A DNA stretch of 64,000 nt from Chitinilyticum aquatile DSM 21506 (GCF_000430805.1 NZ_AUMS01000011.1:62001-126000); one strand, 5' to 3'; numbered from the stretch's first letter, positions 32,914 to 41,347 are shown. Notes: generated by a model not told the origin, from the sequence alone. Made by a program: numbers and translations.

Positions 32914-34910
32914 AGCGTGCCCTGATTTATTCGATGCTCAGCGTAAGCATCCTCGCCGGCTGTGCCGCAGAAATGGCTCGCAAGGAAGGTGAAAACCTGA
33001 TCGTGCAGGGCGACCCGGAAACCGGACTGCGCGTGCTGAAGGAAAAAGTGGCCAGCTACCCGGAGGATATTCCGCTGCGTACTGCCTATGCCTCGCAGCT
33101 GAACAACTATCTTGCCCGCCTGCAGGCAGAGGGTGATGCCGCACGCAATGCAGGCAATACAGCGGTGGCGATCTCCAAATACCAGCTGCTTCTTTCCTGG
33201 GACCCGAACAATACGCGCGCACGCGACAGCGTCCGCCTGATCGAACTCGGAGTGCGCCATAACTCGATGCTGGCCTACGCCAACTCGATCAAGGACACCC
33301 AGCCAAAAGAAACGATGGCGATTGCCCAGCAGATACTGAAGGACGATCCGGGCAACAAGCAGGCACGCACGCTGTACTACTACGCCGAAGCCAAACTGTC
33401 CAAACAGGCGCTCAAGCCTGCGCTGGCTGCCAATCTGCAAAGCCCGATTTCACTGCAGTTCCGCGACCAGCCGCTGATGAGCGTCTTTGAAATCATTTCG
33501 CGCGCAGCCAACGTCAACTTCATTTTCGACAAGGATGTGCCGCCCAACCTCAAGGCCACCATTTTTGCCCGCAACACCACGGTGGAAGACGTCATCAACC
33601 TGCTGCTGACGACCAACCAGCTTGACCGCAAGATCCTGAACGAAAACACGATCCTGATTTTCCCGAAACGCCCGGACAAGGACAGGGATTACAAGGATCT
33701 GACCATGCGCACCTTCTACCTGAACAATGCCGACCCCAAGCAGGTGCTGGCAATGATCAAGCAGATGATCAAGACTCGTGACGTTTACATCGACGAGCGC
33801 CTGAACATGCTGGTGATGCGGGACACGCCCGATGCCATCGCCGTTGCCGAACGCCTGATCGCGGCGCAGGATCTGCCGATGCCGGAAGTCGAACTGGATG
33901 TGCAGATCCTCGAAGTCAACAGCTCCGATGTGCTGAATCTGGGCATCGAATACCCCGGGTCGGTCTCCGCGACGGTTTACGACCCGAATTATGGTCTCAC
34001 CGGAACACTCAAGGACCAGCTTGCCGCAGGCAAGGTGGTGCTGGATCAGCTTAGCAACATCAACAAGGGTGATGTTCTGGTCAATCTCGGGAGCCCGACT
34101 CTGACCGCAAACCTGCAGCAGGTCAGCAACAAGGGCAATATTCTGGCCAACCCCAAGATCCGCGTGAAAAACAAGGACAAGGCCAAGGTGGTCATTGGTG
34201 AACGTGTACCGGTGGTGACCACCACCAACTCCAACGGGGTGGTAACCGAGAACATCAATTATCAGGATATCGGCCTCACGCTGAATGTTGAGCCGGCGCT
34301 GTCGCAGGATACCGATGTGAGCGTCAAGCTGAGCCTGGAAGTCTCGAACATTACCAAGCAGATCGTGACCAAGAGTGGCCTGGTGGCTTACCAGATCGGC
34401 ACCCGTCGCGCCGAAACCAATATGTCGGTCCGCGATGGCGAAACGCAGGTACTGGCTGGTTTGCTGAACAAGGTGGACAAGAACGATGGCTCGGGGTTGC
34501 CCTTCCTGAGCTCGATCCCGCTGCTTGACCGGATTGCCGGCACCAAGAAAACCCAGAACGACCGTACCGAAATTGTCATGTTGATCACGCCGCGGCTGGT
34601 TAAGACTTTGAACCCGCCACCTGCGCACATCATGGAGTTTGAGAGCGGTACCGAGGGCAGCATCAATACCGATGCCTTGCGCCTGCGCCCCGCTTCAACG
34701 GTCAACATCAGCTCACAGGGTGGCAGTTCGGGCACGTATGTACCGCCACCGGCCCCACAACCTGCTCCGGCGCCGGCACCGACGCCCCAACCGGCACAGG
34801 CTGCAGCTCCAGCACCGCAGAGCATCCCTGCCAACGCAGAACCTCAGCACCCATCTCCAACTCCAGTACCAGAAAACAAGGGCTACGGTGGCGGCATGGG
34901 GCGCCGTTAA
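32910..34910 (+). CDS. gspD: outer-membrane secretin (GspD/PilQ-like) with N-terminal TPR-like domain
   Basis: This protein forms the outer-membrane gate. The 666 aa lipoprotein has a lipobox ILAGC (Cys18). Residues of about 20-160 form helical TPR-like pairs (GDPETGLRVLKEKVASYPED and LLSWDPNNTRARDSVRLIEL). Two N domains follow (MSVFEIISRAANVNFIFDKD and TFYLNNADPKQVLAMIKQM). The secretin barrel domain includes VTTTNSNGVVTENINYQDIG and ETQVLAGLLNKVDKNDGSGL. A Pro/Ala-rich tail ends in GGGMGRR. Ordinary GspD has four N domains and no TPR, so this is a hybrid layout. Confidence 0.93.
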   Translation: MKRALIYSMLSVSILAGCAAEMARKEGENLIVQGDPETGLRVLKEKVASYPEDIPLRTAYASQLNNYLARLQAEGDAARNAGNTAVAISKYQLLLSWDPNNTRARDSVRLIELGVRHNSMLAYANSIKDTQPKETMAIAQQILKDDPGNKQARTLYYYAEAKLSKQALKPALAANLQSPISLQFRDQPLMSVFEIISRAANVNFIFDKDVPPNLKATIFARNTTVEDVINLLLTTNQLDRKILNENTILIFPKRPDKDRDYKDLTMRTFYLNNADPKQVLAMIKQMIKTRDVYIDERLNMLVMRDTPDAIAVAERLIAAQDLPMPEVELDVQILEVNSSDVLNLGIEYPGSVSATVYDPNYGLTGTLKDQLAAGKVVLDQLSNINKGDVLVNLGSPTLTANLQQVSNKGNILANPKIRVKNKDKAKVVIGERVPVVTTTNSNGVVTENINYQDIGLTLNVEPALSQDTDVSVKLSLEVSNITKQIVTKSGLVAYQIGTRRAETNMSVRDGETQVLAGLLNKVDKNDGSGLPFLSSIPLLDRIAGTKKTQNDRTEIVMLITPRLVKTLNPPPAHIMEFESGTEGSINTDALRLRPASTVNISSQGGSSGTYVPPPAPQPAPAPAPTPQPAQAAAPAPQSIPANAEPQHPSPTPVPENKGYGGGMGRR

Positions 34911-34918
34911 GACATCTG

Positions 34919-35401
34919 ATGATGCATATGCAATACCAGCGTGGCTTTACACTGATCGAGCTGATGGTGACGCTCACCATCCTCGCCGTGCTGGCCACCG
35001 TCGCCCTGCCGCTCTCGCAGATTGCTGCCACGCGCAATCGCGAGGATGAACTGCGCCGCGCACTCTGGCAGATTCGCAGCGGGATCGACGATTACAAGAA
35101 AGCCTCCGACGAGGGTCGCGTCCGCAAGAATCTGGACGATTCCGGCTATCCGCCAACACTGGAGGCGCTGGTTGAAGGCGTGAAAGATGCCAAGGACCCA
35201 TCCGGCAAGATGATCTATTTCATGCGCCGCATTCCGCGTGACCCCTTCTGCGATTGCCCGGCTCAGAGCAATGCCGAAACCTGGGGCCTGCGCAGTTACG
35301 CCAGCTCGCCCGATTCGCCGGAAGCCGGCAAGGATGTCTTCGACGTGTACTCAACCTCCCGCGGCATCGCCCTCAATGGCGTGCCCTATCGCGAATGGTA
35401 G
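34919..35401 (+). CDS. pseudopilin, GspG-like second copy
   Basis: This 160 aa protein has a class III leader cut at RG/FTLIELMVTLTILAVLATVA, with Glu5 present. The soluble domain contains LRRALWQIRSGIDDYKKASD and RIPRDPFCDCPAQSNAETWG. The CDC pair is unusual for GspG and could form a disulfide. It starts eight bases after gspD. It differs enough from the first-gene GspG to be a minor or tip pseudopilin. Confidence 0.85.
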   Translation: MMHMQYQRGFTLIELMVTLTILAVLATVALPLSQIAATRNREDELRRALWQIRSGIDDYKKASDEGRVRKNLDDSGYPPTLEALVEGVKDAKDPSGKMIYFMRRIPRDPFCDCPAQSNAETWGLRSYASSPDSPEAGKDVFDVYSTSRGIALNGVPYREW

Positions 35402-35406
35402 CCGGC

Positions 35407-35805
35407 ATGATCCGCTCATCTCGCCGTCGCCACCTGCTCGCCCGCCTGCTCGGCTTCACGCTGATCGAACTGCTGGTGGTGCTCGCCATCATGGCCAGTC
35501 TGCTCACGCTGGTGGTGCCGCGCTATTTCCAGCAGACCGACCGCGCAGCCGAAACGGTACTCAAGCACAATCTGGTGGCCGTCCGCGATGCGATTGACAA
35601 GTTCTTTGCCGACACAGGCCGCTATCCGGCCTCGCTGCAGGAGCTGGTCGACCGTAAATACCTGCGCGAAATCCCGCTTGATCCGGTCACCAACAGCCGC
35701 GATACCTGGATCATCGTTCCGCCCGAAAGCGGGGCCGGCGTCTACGACCTGAAATCCGGCGCCCCGGGCGCGGACAAGAATGGCTCGCCATACAATAACT
35801 GGTAA
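35407..35805 (+). CDS. pseudopilin, GspG-like third copy
   Basis: This 132 aa protein has a basic leader and cleavage site LLG/FTLIELLVVLAIMASLLTL, with Glu5. The soluble part contains HNLVAVRDAIDKFFADTGRY and KYLREIPLDPVTNSRDTW, typical of GspG-like proteins that pack along the pseudopilus. I chose the ATG at 35407 because it gives a normal-length leader just after the previous stop. Its 3' end overlaps the next gene by 26 bases. Confidence 0.87.
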   Translation: MIRSSRRRHLLARLLGFTLIELLVVLAIMASLLTLVVPRYFQQTDRAAETVLKHNLVAVRDAIDKFFADTGRYPASLQELVDRKYLREIPLDPVTNSRDTWIIVPPESGAGVYDLKSGAPGADKNGSPYNNW

Positions 35806-36274
35806 GCACCGGCAGGGCGGCTTCGCCTATGGCTGGGTGCTGATGCTGGTCCTGGTCATGGGCGTTTATCTGGCCGAGGTCGGTGAAGTCTGGCAGACCC
35901 GCATCCAGCGCGATAAGGAAGCCGAATTGATGCGGGTTGGCAATGAAATCCGCCTGGCAATCAAGGCCTATTCGGAACAGAACACCGGCTCAGGCCCGCA
36001 ATACCCGCGCGAACTCGCCGACCTGGTCAAGGATCCGCGCATGCCGGTTACCAAACGCTATCTGCGCCGCGCGTACAAGGACCCGATCACGGGTGAAGAC
36101 TGGCAACTCATTCCGGCTCCGGGTGGTGGCTTCATGGGCGTTTACAGCAAATCAATGATGCGCCCGCTGAAGCAGGACGGCTTTCCGAACGACTATGCCT
36201 CCTTCAAGGACAAGCAGAGCTATAACGAATGGCGCTTTGCATGGTGGCCGCAGGGCAACAGCGGGCGCCGCTGA
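35780..36274 (+). CDS. pseudopilin-like protein lacking Glu5
   Basis: This 164 aa protein has a leader RQGG/FAYGWVLMLVLVMGVYLAEV that fits prepilin peptidase, but position 5 is Trp rather than Glu. In GspK-type minor pseudopilins at the filament tip Glu5 is also missing, although this protein is much shorter than GspK. The soluble part has AELMRVGNEIRLAIKAYSEQ and RRAYKDPITGEDWQLIPAPG. It is the last gene of the operon. A repeat and a terminator follow. Confidence 0.8.
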   Translation: MARHTITGKHRQGGFAYGWVLMLVLVMGVYLAEVGEVWQTRIQRDKEAELMRVGNEIRLAIKAYSEQNTGSGPQYPRELADLVKDPRMPVTKRYLRRAYKDPITGEDWQLIPAPGGGFMGVYSKSMMRPLKQDGFPNDYASFKDKQSYNEWRFAWWPQGNSGRR

Positions 36275-36299
36275 ACCGGGCTGGCTCATACACCACCAC

Positions 36300-36347
36300 C
36301 TATCAATCCACAACCATTTCTCTTAAATGGCTGCCGCCACATACCCA
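36300..36347. repeat. composite palindromic intergenic repeat, copy A
   Basis: The core arms CCATTT and AAATGG flank 5 bases (36314-36330), followed by CACATACCC at 36338-36346. The left hairpin is degenerate. It lies between the secretion operon and its terminator. Confidence 0.7.
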
Positions 36348-36379
36348 CAAAAAAGCCGTCATTGCGTGACGGCTTTTTT
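36348..36379 (+). terminator. rho-independent terminator of the secretion operon
   Basis: The arms AAAAAAGCCGTCA and TGACGGCTTTTTT enclose a short TTGCG-like loop, flanked by A and T runs. It could also act on the opposite strand for the NadM-Nudix gene ending at 36428. Confidence 0.92.
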
Positions 36380-36427
36380 GTTTTCTGCTGCCAGCAGGCG
36401 CGGGAAACCGCACGCCTCCTCACCCTC

Positions 36428-37486
36428 TCAGATCTGTCCGAGAAACCAGTTCACGATGTAGAAGTGATCCTCGAACAGCTCCGCTTCCATGCGCTGGAAT
36501 TCGTACAGCGGCACCCATTTGGCACGATCCGCATCGTCGCTGCCGCGTACCTTGGGCAGCCCCTCGCCGGTCGGCGTCAGCTCGATCAGATAGGCATGCG
36601 TGATGGTACGGCCCCGCAAACTGCGCCGCGGATGATCAAACACCCGGCTGGCGCGTATTGATCCCGCCAGCACCGGAGCCGGCACTTTCAGCCGGGTTTC
36701 CTCGCGCAATTCGCGGATCGCCGCATCGCGGATCGGCTCGTTCTGGTCGACAAAACCGCCCGGCAAGGCCCACAGCCCCTTGCCCGGCAGATTCTTGCGG
36801 CGAATCAGCAGGATGTGCCCGGAATGGATGACCACAGCATCGGCAGTGACAAAGGTCGGCGGGTACGGCGCCACTGCCCAGGACTGGCGGAACGCCTGCA
36901 CATAACGCCATTCTTCTTCAAGCTGGGCATAGGTTTCCGTTTGCCGGAAGGCGTCGAGCCAGGCAAACACCGGCGCTGGCAGCTGCGCCACGCAATCAGC
37001 AAAGCCGCCACCCTGTTTATCCCAGAGCGCCCAGCGGATGCTAGATGCCTGAATGCCCGGCACTTCGGGCACTTCAACCCGTGACCACTGCGGAAACAGG
37101 TCAAGGTAATACGAGGGCTTGCTCTGCCCGCAGCCGATGATGCCGACCCGGAATCCGGTCGCGCGCTGCTCGACACTGGCGGTATCCACCGCCACTACCT
37201 TGTCAACCAGGCTCTGAACTTCAGTCACCCATTGCTGGTCGTTGTACATGCGATCCGAGCATCCGACGACGAAGACGCGCGCCTGCTCCTCGGGAGTCAG
37301 TGCCGCGCGAATCAGCTGCTCGCGCTCAGAAACATTGAACGGGTTGCGCGGGCTGCGCGCCTGCCGCGCCGAGCCGCAGATGATGATGAGCTTGCCCGCT
37401 TGCGCCAGCGCCTGACGCACCACCGCAAGGTGGCCGGCATGAAAGGGCTGGAAGCGGCCGATGAACACCAGATAATCGAATTTCAT
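36428..37486 (-). CDS. bifunctional NMN adenylyltransferase / Nudix hydrolase (NadM-Nudix)
   Basis: The N-terminal domain (about 1-180) makes NAD from NMN and ATP. It has the nucleotidylyltransferase motif FIGRFQPFHAGH and the second signature NPFNVSEREQLIRAAL. The C-terminal domain (about 200-352) is a Nudix hydrolase with ALPGGFVDQNEPIRDAAIRE followed by LREE, matching the Nudix box; in this fusion family it usually hydrolyses ADP-ribose. The ATG at 37486 has AGGAAG upstream. The gene follows nadA after a terminator, so both belong to NAD metabolism. Confidence 0.93.
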   Translation of the reverse strand: MKFDYLVFIGRFQPFHAGHLAVVRQALAQAGKLIIICGSARQARSPRNPFNVSEREQLIRAALTPEEQARVFVVGCSDRMYNDQQWVTEVQSLVDKVVAVDTASVEQRATGFRVGIIGCGQSKPSYYLDLFPQWSRVEVPEVPGIQASSIRWALWDKQGGGFADCVAQLPAPVFAWLDAFRQTETYAQLEEEWRYVQAFRQSWAVAPYPPTFVTADAVVIHSGHILLIRRKNLPGKGLWALPGGFVDQNEPIRDAAIRELREETRLKVPAPVLAGSIRASRVFDHPRRSLRGRTITHAYLIELTPTGEGLPKVRGSDDADRAKWVPLYEFQRMEAELFEDHFYIVNWFLGQI

Positions 37487-37509
37487 GTTCTTCCTGTTCC
37501 TGATCAGCA

Positions 37510-37540
37510 ATGAAAAAGGGCGACCGCGTCGCCCTTTGCC
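37510..37540 (-). terminator. terminator between nadA and the NadM-Nudix gene
   Basis: On the minus strand the arms AAAGGGCGAC and GTCGCCCTTT enclose a 3-base loop and are followed by T residues. It lies just after nadA and about 25 bases before the next start, so expression of the two genes is probably partly separated. Confidence 0.85.
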
Positions 37541-37545
37541 ACTGA

Positions 37546-38463
37546 TTACTGGTAGTAGCGCTTGGAGAAGTCGAGCATGCGTTCGATCGGCAAGCGCGCT
37601 GCGTCCATCAGCTCCGGCGTCAGGTAATCAATCTCGATGCCACCCTCGCCACGTTGTGCACGCTCGACTGCGGCGATGGTGTTCATCTTCATGTACGGGC
37701 AGGAATTGCACTGGCAACCGGCGTAGATCGGCGCCTGCTGGATGTTCAGGTCCGGACGGGCCTGGTGCATGTTGTAGAGAATGCCATCCTCGGTCGCGAC
37801 AAAGATCGCCGCATCGGGCTCTTTATCGAAGGTCTTGATCCAGTTGAGCATGCCGGAAGTCGAGCCGACGTAATCGGCCTGCTGCAGCACCGGGAGCGGG
37901 GATTCCGGGTGTGCGATCAGGTATTTGGCAGTGGAAACTGCGGCAAAGGCTTCATCCAGCGCCGCCTGGTTGAACTTGTCGTGCACTTCGCACACCGCCG
38001 ACCACAGCGGCATGTCGTAGCCGTACTGGAAGTTGAGATACGCGCCCATATTGCGGTCGGGCGAGAAGATCACCTTCTTGCCCTCGGCGTAGATGCTGGC
38101 AATCAGGTCATCGACGTTGCGGCTGGTGCAGATCCAGTCCGACAGCGCCTTGTGCTCGGCCGAGCTGTTGATGTACGACACGTGCACGTAATCGGGGTGT
38201 TCTTCACGCCACTTTTTCAGCGCAACCACATCGGTTTGCGTCACCAGCGAACAGGTCGAACCGGAATCAGGCAGGATAACCTTCGCCCCCGGGTTCAGAA
38301 TCTTGGCCGTTTCGGCCATGAAACGCACACCGGCAAACACGATGACATCGGCGCCGCATTCCTTGGCATACAGCGACAATTCCAGACTGTCGCCGACCTT
38401 GTCAGCCATCTGCTGAATTTCGGGATGGGTATAGTAATGGGCAAGCGTGACCACTTTGGCCAT
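37546..38463 (-). CDS. nadA: quinolinate synthase A
   Basis: NadA condenses iminoaspartate with dihydroxyacetone phosphate to quinolinate in NAD synthesis, using an oxygen-sensitive 4Fe-4S cluster. The 305 aa protein starts MAKVVTLAHYYTHPEIQQMA. It shows the repeated-fold blocks ADVIVFAGVRFMAETAKIL, PDSGSTCSLVTQTD, ISFSPDRNMGAYLN-like KKVIFSPDRNMGAYLN, and a C-terminal cysteine group (CQCNSCPYMKMN). GGAGG seven bases upstream fixes the ATG at 38463. Confidence 0.96.
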   Translation of the reverse strand: MAKVVTLAHYYTHPEIQQMADKVGDSLELSLYAKECGADVIVFAGVRFMAETAKILNPGAKVILPDSGSTCSLVTQTDVVALKKWREEHPDYVHVSYINSSAEHKALSDWICTSRNVDDLIASIYAEGKKVIFSPDRNMGAYLNFQYGYDMPLWSAVCEVHDKFNQAALDEAFAAVSTAKYLIAHPESPLPVLQQADYVGSTSGMLNWIKTFDKEPDAAIFVATEDGILYNMHQARPDLNIQQAPIYAGCQCNSCPYMKMNTIAAVERAQRGEGGIEIDYLTPELMDAARLPIERMLDFSKRYYQ

Positions 38464-38674
38464 GGGAATTCCTCCGGGCAAGAATGGGCGGGCTATCCCG
38501 CACCAGGCAACGCCCTTGCTTGCTCAATAAAATGAGAGAACGCGGCAAGGGCAACAGGGTATGCCCTCGACAACCGCACTGCGAATCCCGCAGCACCCGA
38601 GCATGGCCGCGATCATACGCCGATTTGCCGCCCGCGACAGCCCGCCGGAATGCAACAAAGCGTAGCCTGGATGG

Positions 38675-39142
38675 TTAAATCGCCGCCGCTGCTGCCCGAT
38701 ATCGCAGTTCGATCCAGCAATCCAGATTCTGCAATACCGTGCGCACCAGCACCTCGCCCCAGGGCAGGTGAAAGCGAACGACCGGATTACTGCGTTCATC
38801 CGGCCCGCGCCCGAGCTGACGGGACAACAGGCGTACCAGCAGATCGCGCTCCGCCTCACAGCCCGGAGCCTGTGGTTTAACCGAGTCATCCCAGACCGCC
38901 TGGCAATAACCGTCCAGCCAGCGCAAGCGCACACTGCGCCGCCCCCCCTCGTCGCGCAGCAGGATGACCCGCCAGCGCTTGCCGGCCCATAGGCCTGAGC
39001 CATCGAGCGCATAATCTCCCTCAGCATCTCGTAGCCACGGCCTGGCCGGCTCTACAGCGTTCAGCAAAGGGCCGGATAATGGGAACTCTGACGCGCTCAC
39101 CTCGCCCGTCGCCAGATCAATCGCCAATACGTGGTTCATCAT
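38675..39142 (-). CDS. uncharacterised protein
   Basis: This protein of about 155 aa starts MNHVLAIDLATGEVSASEFP, a beta-rich beginning. It continues with WRVILLRDEGGRRSVRLRWL and ends RTVLQNLDCWIELRYRAAAA. There is no signal peptide or membrane segment, and I recognise no family. Two adjacent ATG codons (39142, 39139) follow a G-rich stretch; either could start. It is divergent from the aminotransferase gene at 39244. Codon composition looks native. Confidence 0.65.
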   Translation of the reverse strand: MMNHVLAIDLATGEVSASEFPLSGPLLNAVEPARPWLRDAEGDYALDGSGLWAGKRWRVILLRDEGGRRSVRLRWLDGYCQAVWDDSVKPQAPGCEAERDLLVRLLSRQLGRGPDERSNPVVRFHLPWGEVLVRTVLQNLDCWIELRYRAAAAAI

Positions 39143-39243
39143 CCCCCCTGTGTTGCGCCCTTGCTGCATGGCAGCAGATTTGTTTTAACCTGCGACAAGG
39201 CCAGCCATAATAAAGCCGTCGCCCTCCTTCCGCCGAGATTGTC

Positions 39244-40395
39244 ATGCAGCCGCCTCTTTCCCAGCCGCATATCCAGCCCTTCTTCCCGCCGCAACGCACG
39301 CTGATGGGGCCCGGCCCCTCCGACGTTTACCCGTCTGTACTGGCCGCTTGCGCCAAACCGACCCTGGGCCACCTCGACCCGCTGTTCGTCGGCATGATGG
39401 ATGAAGTGAAACAGCTGCTGCAATATGCCTTCCAGACCCGAAACGAGATGACGCTGGCCGTGTCAGCGCCCGGCTCGGCCGGTATGGAGGCCTGCTTCGT
39501 CAATCTGGTGGAACCGGGCGAAAAGGTGATCGTTTGCCGCAACGGTGTTTTTGGCGAGCGCATGCGCAGCAATGTCGAGCGCTTGGGCGCGGTAGCCGTA
39601 ACGGTCGACGACGACTGGGGCAAGCCGGTGGACGTGCAGAAAGTGGCGGATGCCATCAAGACCAATCCGGATGCGAAATTCCTCGCCTTCGTGCATGCCG
39701 AAACCTCGACCGGCGCGCGCTCGGATGCAAAGGCGCTGTGTACACTGGCCAAAGAACACGGCCTGCTCACGATTGTCGATACCGTCACCGCGCTGGGCGG
39801 AATCGAGCTGCGGATCGACGACTGGGGCATCGACGCCGTGTATTCGGGCAGCCAGAAATGCCTGTCCTGCGTGCCTGGGCTCTCACCCATTTCTTTCTCG
39901 CCGGCGGCGGTCGAAAAACTGAAAGCACGGAAAAGTCTGGTGCAGAGCTGGTTCCTCGATCAGACGCTGGTCATGGGCTACTGGGGCAATACCAGCGGCG
40001 CCAAACGCACCTACCACCACACGGCGCCGGTTAACGCCCTGTATGCGCTGCACGAGGCGCTGCGGCTGCTGGCCGACGAAGGTCTGGAAAATGCCTGGGC
40101 GCGCCACGCCATGCTGCACACCGAGCTGCGCGACGGCCTCGCGGCCCTCGGCATCGAATTCGTGGTCGAGGAAAAGTACCGGCTGCCACAACTGAATGCC
40201 GTGCACATTCCGGCTGGGGTCGATGACGCGGCGGTACGCAGCTGGTTGCTGAACGACTACAACCTGGAAATCGGCGCCGGCCTGGGCGCGCTGGCCAGCA
40301 AGGCCTGGCGCATCGGCCTGATGGGCTACGGCGCGCGCCGCGAAAATGTCGCGGTGCTGCTGGGTGCGCTGGGTGAAGTCCTGAAACAGAGATAG
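39244..40395 (+). CDS. class V PLP aminotransferase, alanine-glyoxylate/serine-glyoxylate type
   Basis: This 383 aa PLP enzyme of the AGXT family uses glyoxylate or pyruvate as amino acceptor. RTLMGPGPSDVYPSVLAACA is the typical opening. SAPGSAGMEACFVNLVEPG is the cofactor phosphate region, HAETSTGARSD and TIVDTVTALGG supply the cofactor-binding Asp, and the Schiff-base lysine lies in YSGSQKCLSCVPGLSP. Relatives include serine-pyruvate and 2-aminoethylphosphonate transaminases, so the substrate is not certain. It appears to be a single-gene unit. Confidence 0.9.
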   Translation: MQPPLSQPHIQPFFPPQRTLMGPGPSDVYPSVLAACAKPTLGHLDPLFVGMMDEVKQLLQYAFQTRNEMTLAVSAPGSAGMEACFVNLVEPGEKVIVCRNGVFGERMRSNVERLGAVAVTVDDDWGKPVDVQKVADAIKTNPDAKFLAFVHAETSTGARSDAKALCTLAKEHGLLTIVDTVTALGGIELRIDDWGIDAVYSGSQKCLSCVPGLSPISFSPAAVEKLKARKSLVQSWFLDQTLVMGYWGNTSGAKRTYHHTAPVNALYALHEALRLLADEGLENAWARHAMLHTELRDGLAALGIEFVVEEKYRLPQLNAVHIPAGVDDAAVRSWLLNDYNLEIGAGLGALASKAWRIGLMGYGARRENVAVLLGALGEVLKQR

Positions 40396-40452
40396 ATATG
40401 CACCTATATGCCCATGGCCTTTTATACAAAAAGGCTGCGGGCACATACCCAT
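40392..40452. repeat. composite palindromic intergenic repeat, copy B
   Basis: The left hairpin ATATG/ATATG-like lies near 40396-40410. The core arms GCCTTTT and AAAAGGC surround 4-5 bases (40417-40434). The conserved tail GGGCACATACCCATTAAG ends the element. It lies directly after the aminotransferase stop. Confidence 0.75.
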
Positions 40453-40569
40453 TAAGAAGCAAGTAGTCAGCACCGGCAAACCCGGCGCGGTATCCTCGCA
40501 GCCCTCACACAAACTCCATCGTCCCTCCACATTGCTCATGCAGGATGGCGGGATCGAAGGAGGTGAATG

Positions 40570-41310
40570 ATGCTACTGACACTTGCCCTGTGTCTGGCCA
40601 GTTTTCTGCCGGCCGTATTGCTGCCGCAACGGCCGTTGCTGATGTGGCTGGCACTGGTCGGCATGGGCATGTTGCGCATGCTGGGCCTGCGCGTGGAAGA
40701 CCCGGCCTTTATAGGCATCCTGCTGGCCATGAGCGGCATCACGGTCGTTCTGGCGTTCCTGCTCTGCATCCGCGGCCTGATACGTCATTATTGGCTGCGA
40801 CTGCCTGCGATCAGCGTTTCGGCACCGGATACTCGCAGCAGGGATTACCTGCTGTTCGCGGTCTTGCTGCTCCCTGCACTGCTTTGCCCGATGGCCGCCT
40901 GCCTCTATCTGCCGGGCATCGGCCCGCTGCTGCTGCTGTCTTTCCCAAGTGAACCGCAGTTCCCGGTGTGGTTTGCGCAAGCGGTACTGGGATTATCGCT
41001 ACCCGTCAGCCTGCTGCTCGGAATGCCGGCACTGCTGCTGCGCCCGCTGCGCCGTCATGCGCCAGCCTGGCTGCTCGGTGTTCTGCTACTAAGCAGCCTG
41101 CTGGCCGCCGAGCACGTGAAACGCGCAGAAATCATCAAACATGTGCCTGAGTCCGCACGCACGAGCCTGATCACACAGTCCTTTCTGGCCGACCTTCGCG
41201 AATATGGTCACGAACGGGGCAACAACCCGCACGCCAGCTACCAGCTTGATGGCGTTGAATACCTGTGGAGCTATCGCCTGCGCAAGTTCGTGCGCGAGGA
41301 TGCCGGATAG
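40570..41310 (+). CDS. uncharacterised polytopic membrane protein
   Basis: This protein of about 246 aa has roughly five to six hydrophobic segments (LLTLALCLASFLPAVLLPQ, LLAMSGITVVLAFLLCI, YLLFAVLLLPALLCPMAACL, LGLSLPVSLLLGMPALLL, WLLGVLLLSSLLAA). A C-terminal extracytoplasmic or cytoplasmic tail of about 50 aa follows. I recognise no family. A strong GGAGGTGA precedes two adjacent ATGs (40567 and 40570); spacing favours the second. It lies between repeat copies B and C. Confidence 0.75.
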   Translation: MLLTLALCLASFLPAVLLPQRPLLMWLALVGMGMLRMLGLRVEDPAFIGILLAMSGITVVLAFLLCIRGLIRHYWLRLPAISVSAPDTRSRDYLLFAVLLLPALLCPMAACLYLPGIGPLLLLSFPSEPQFPVWFAQAVLGLSLPVSLLLGMPALLLRPLRRHAPAWLLGVLLLSSLLAAEHVKRAEIIKHVPESARTSLITQSFLADLREYGHERGNNPHASYQLDGVEYLWSYRLRKFVREDAG

Positions 41311-41347
41311 CCAGAAGCAGCACGTGGCGCGGCAAGCCGCAGGCATG

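Noticed and set aside
37510-37540. Palindrome after nadA considered as another copy of the dispersed repeat
   Set aside because: Its arms (AAAGGGCGAC) and flanks lack the CATACCC tail and left hairpin. It is an ordinary terminator.
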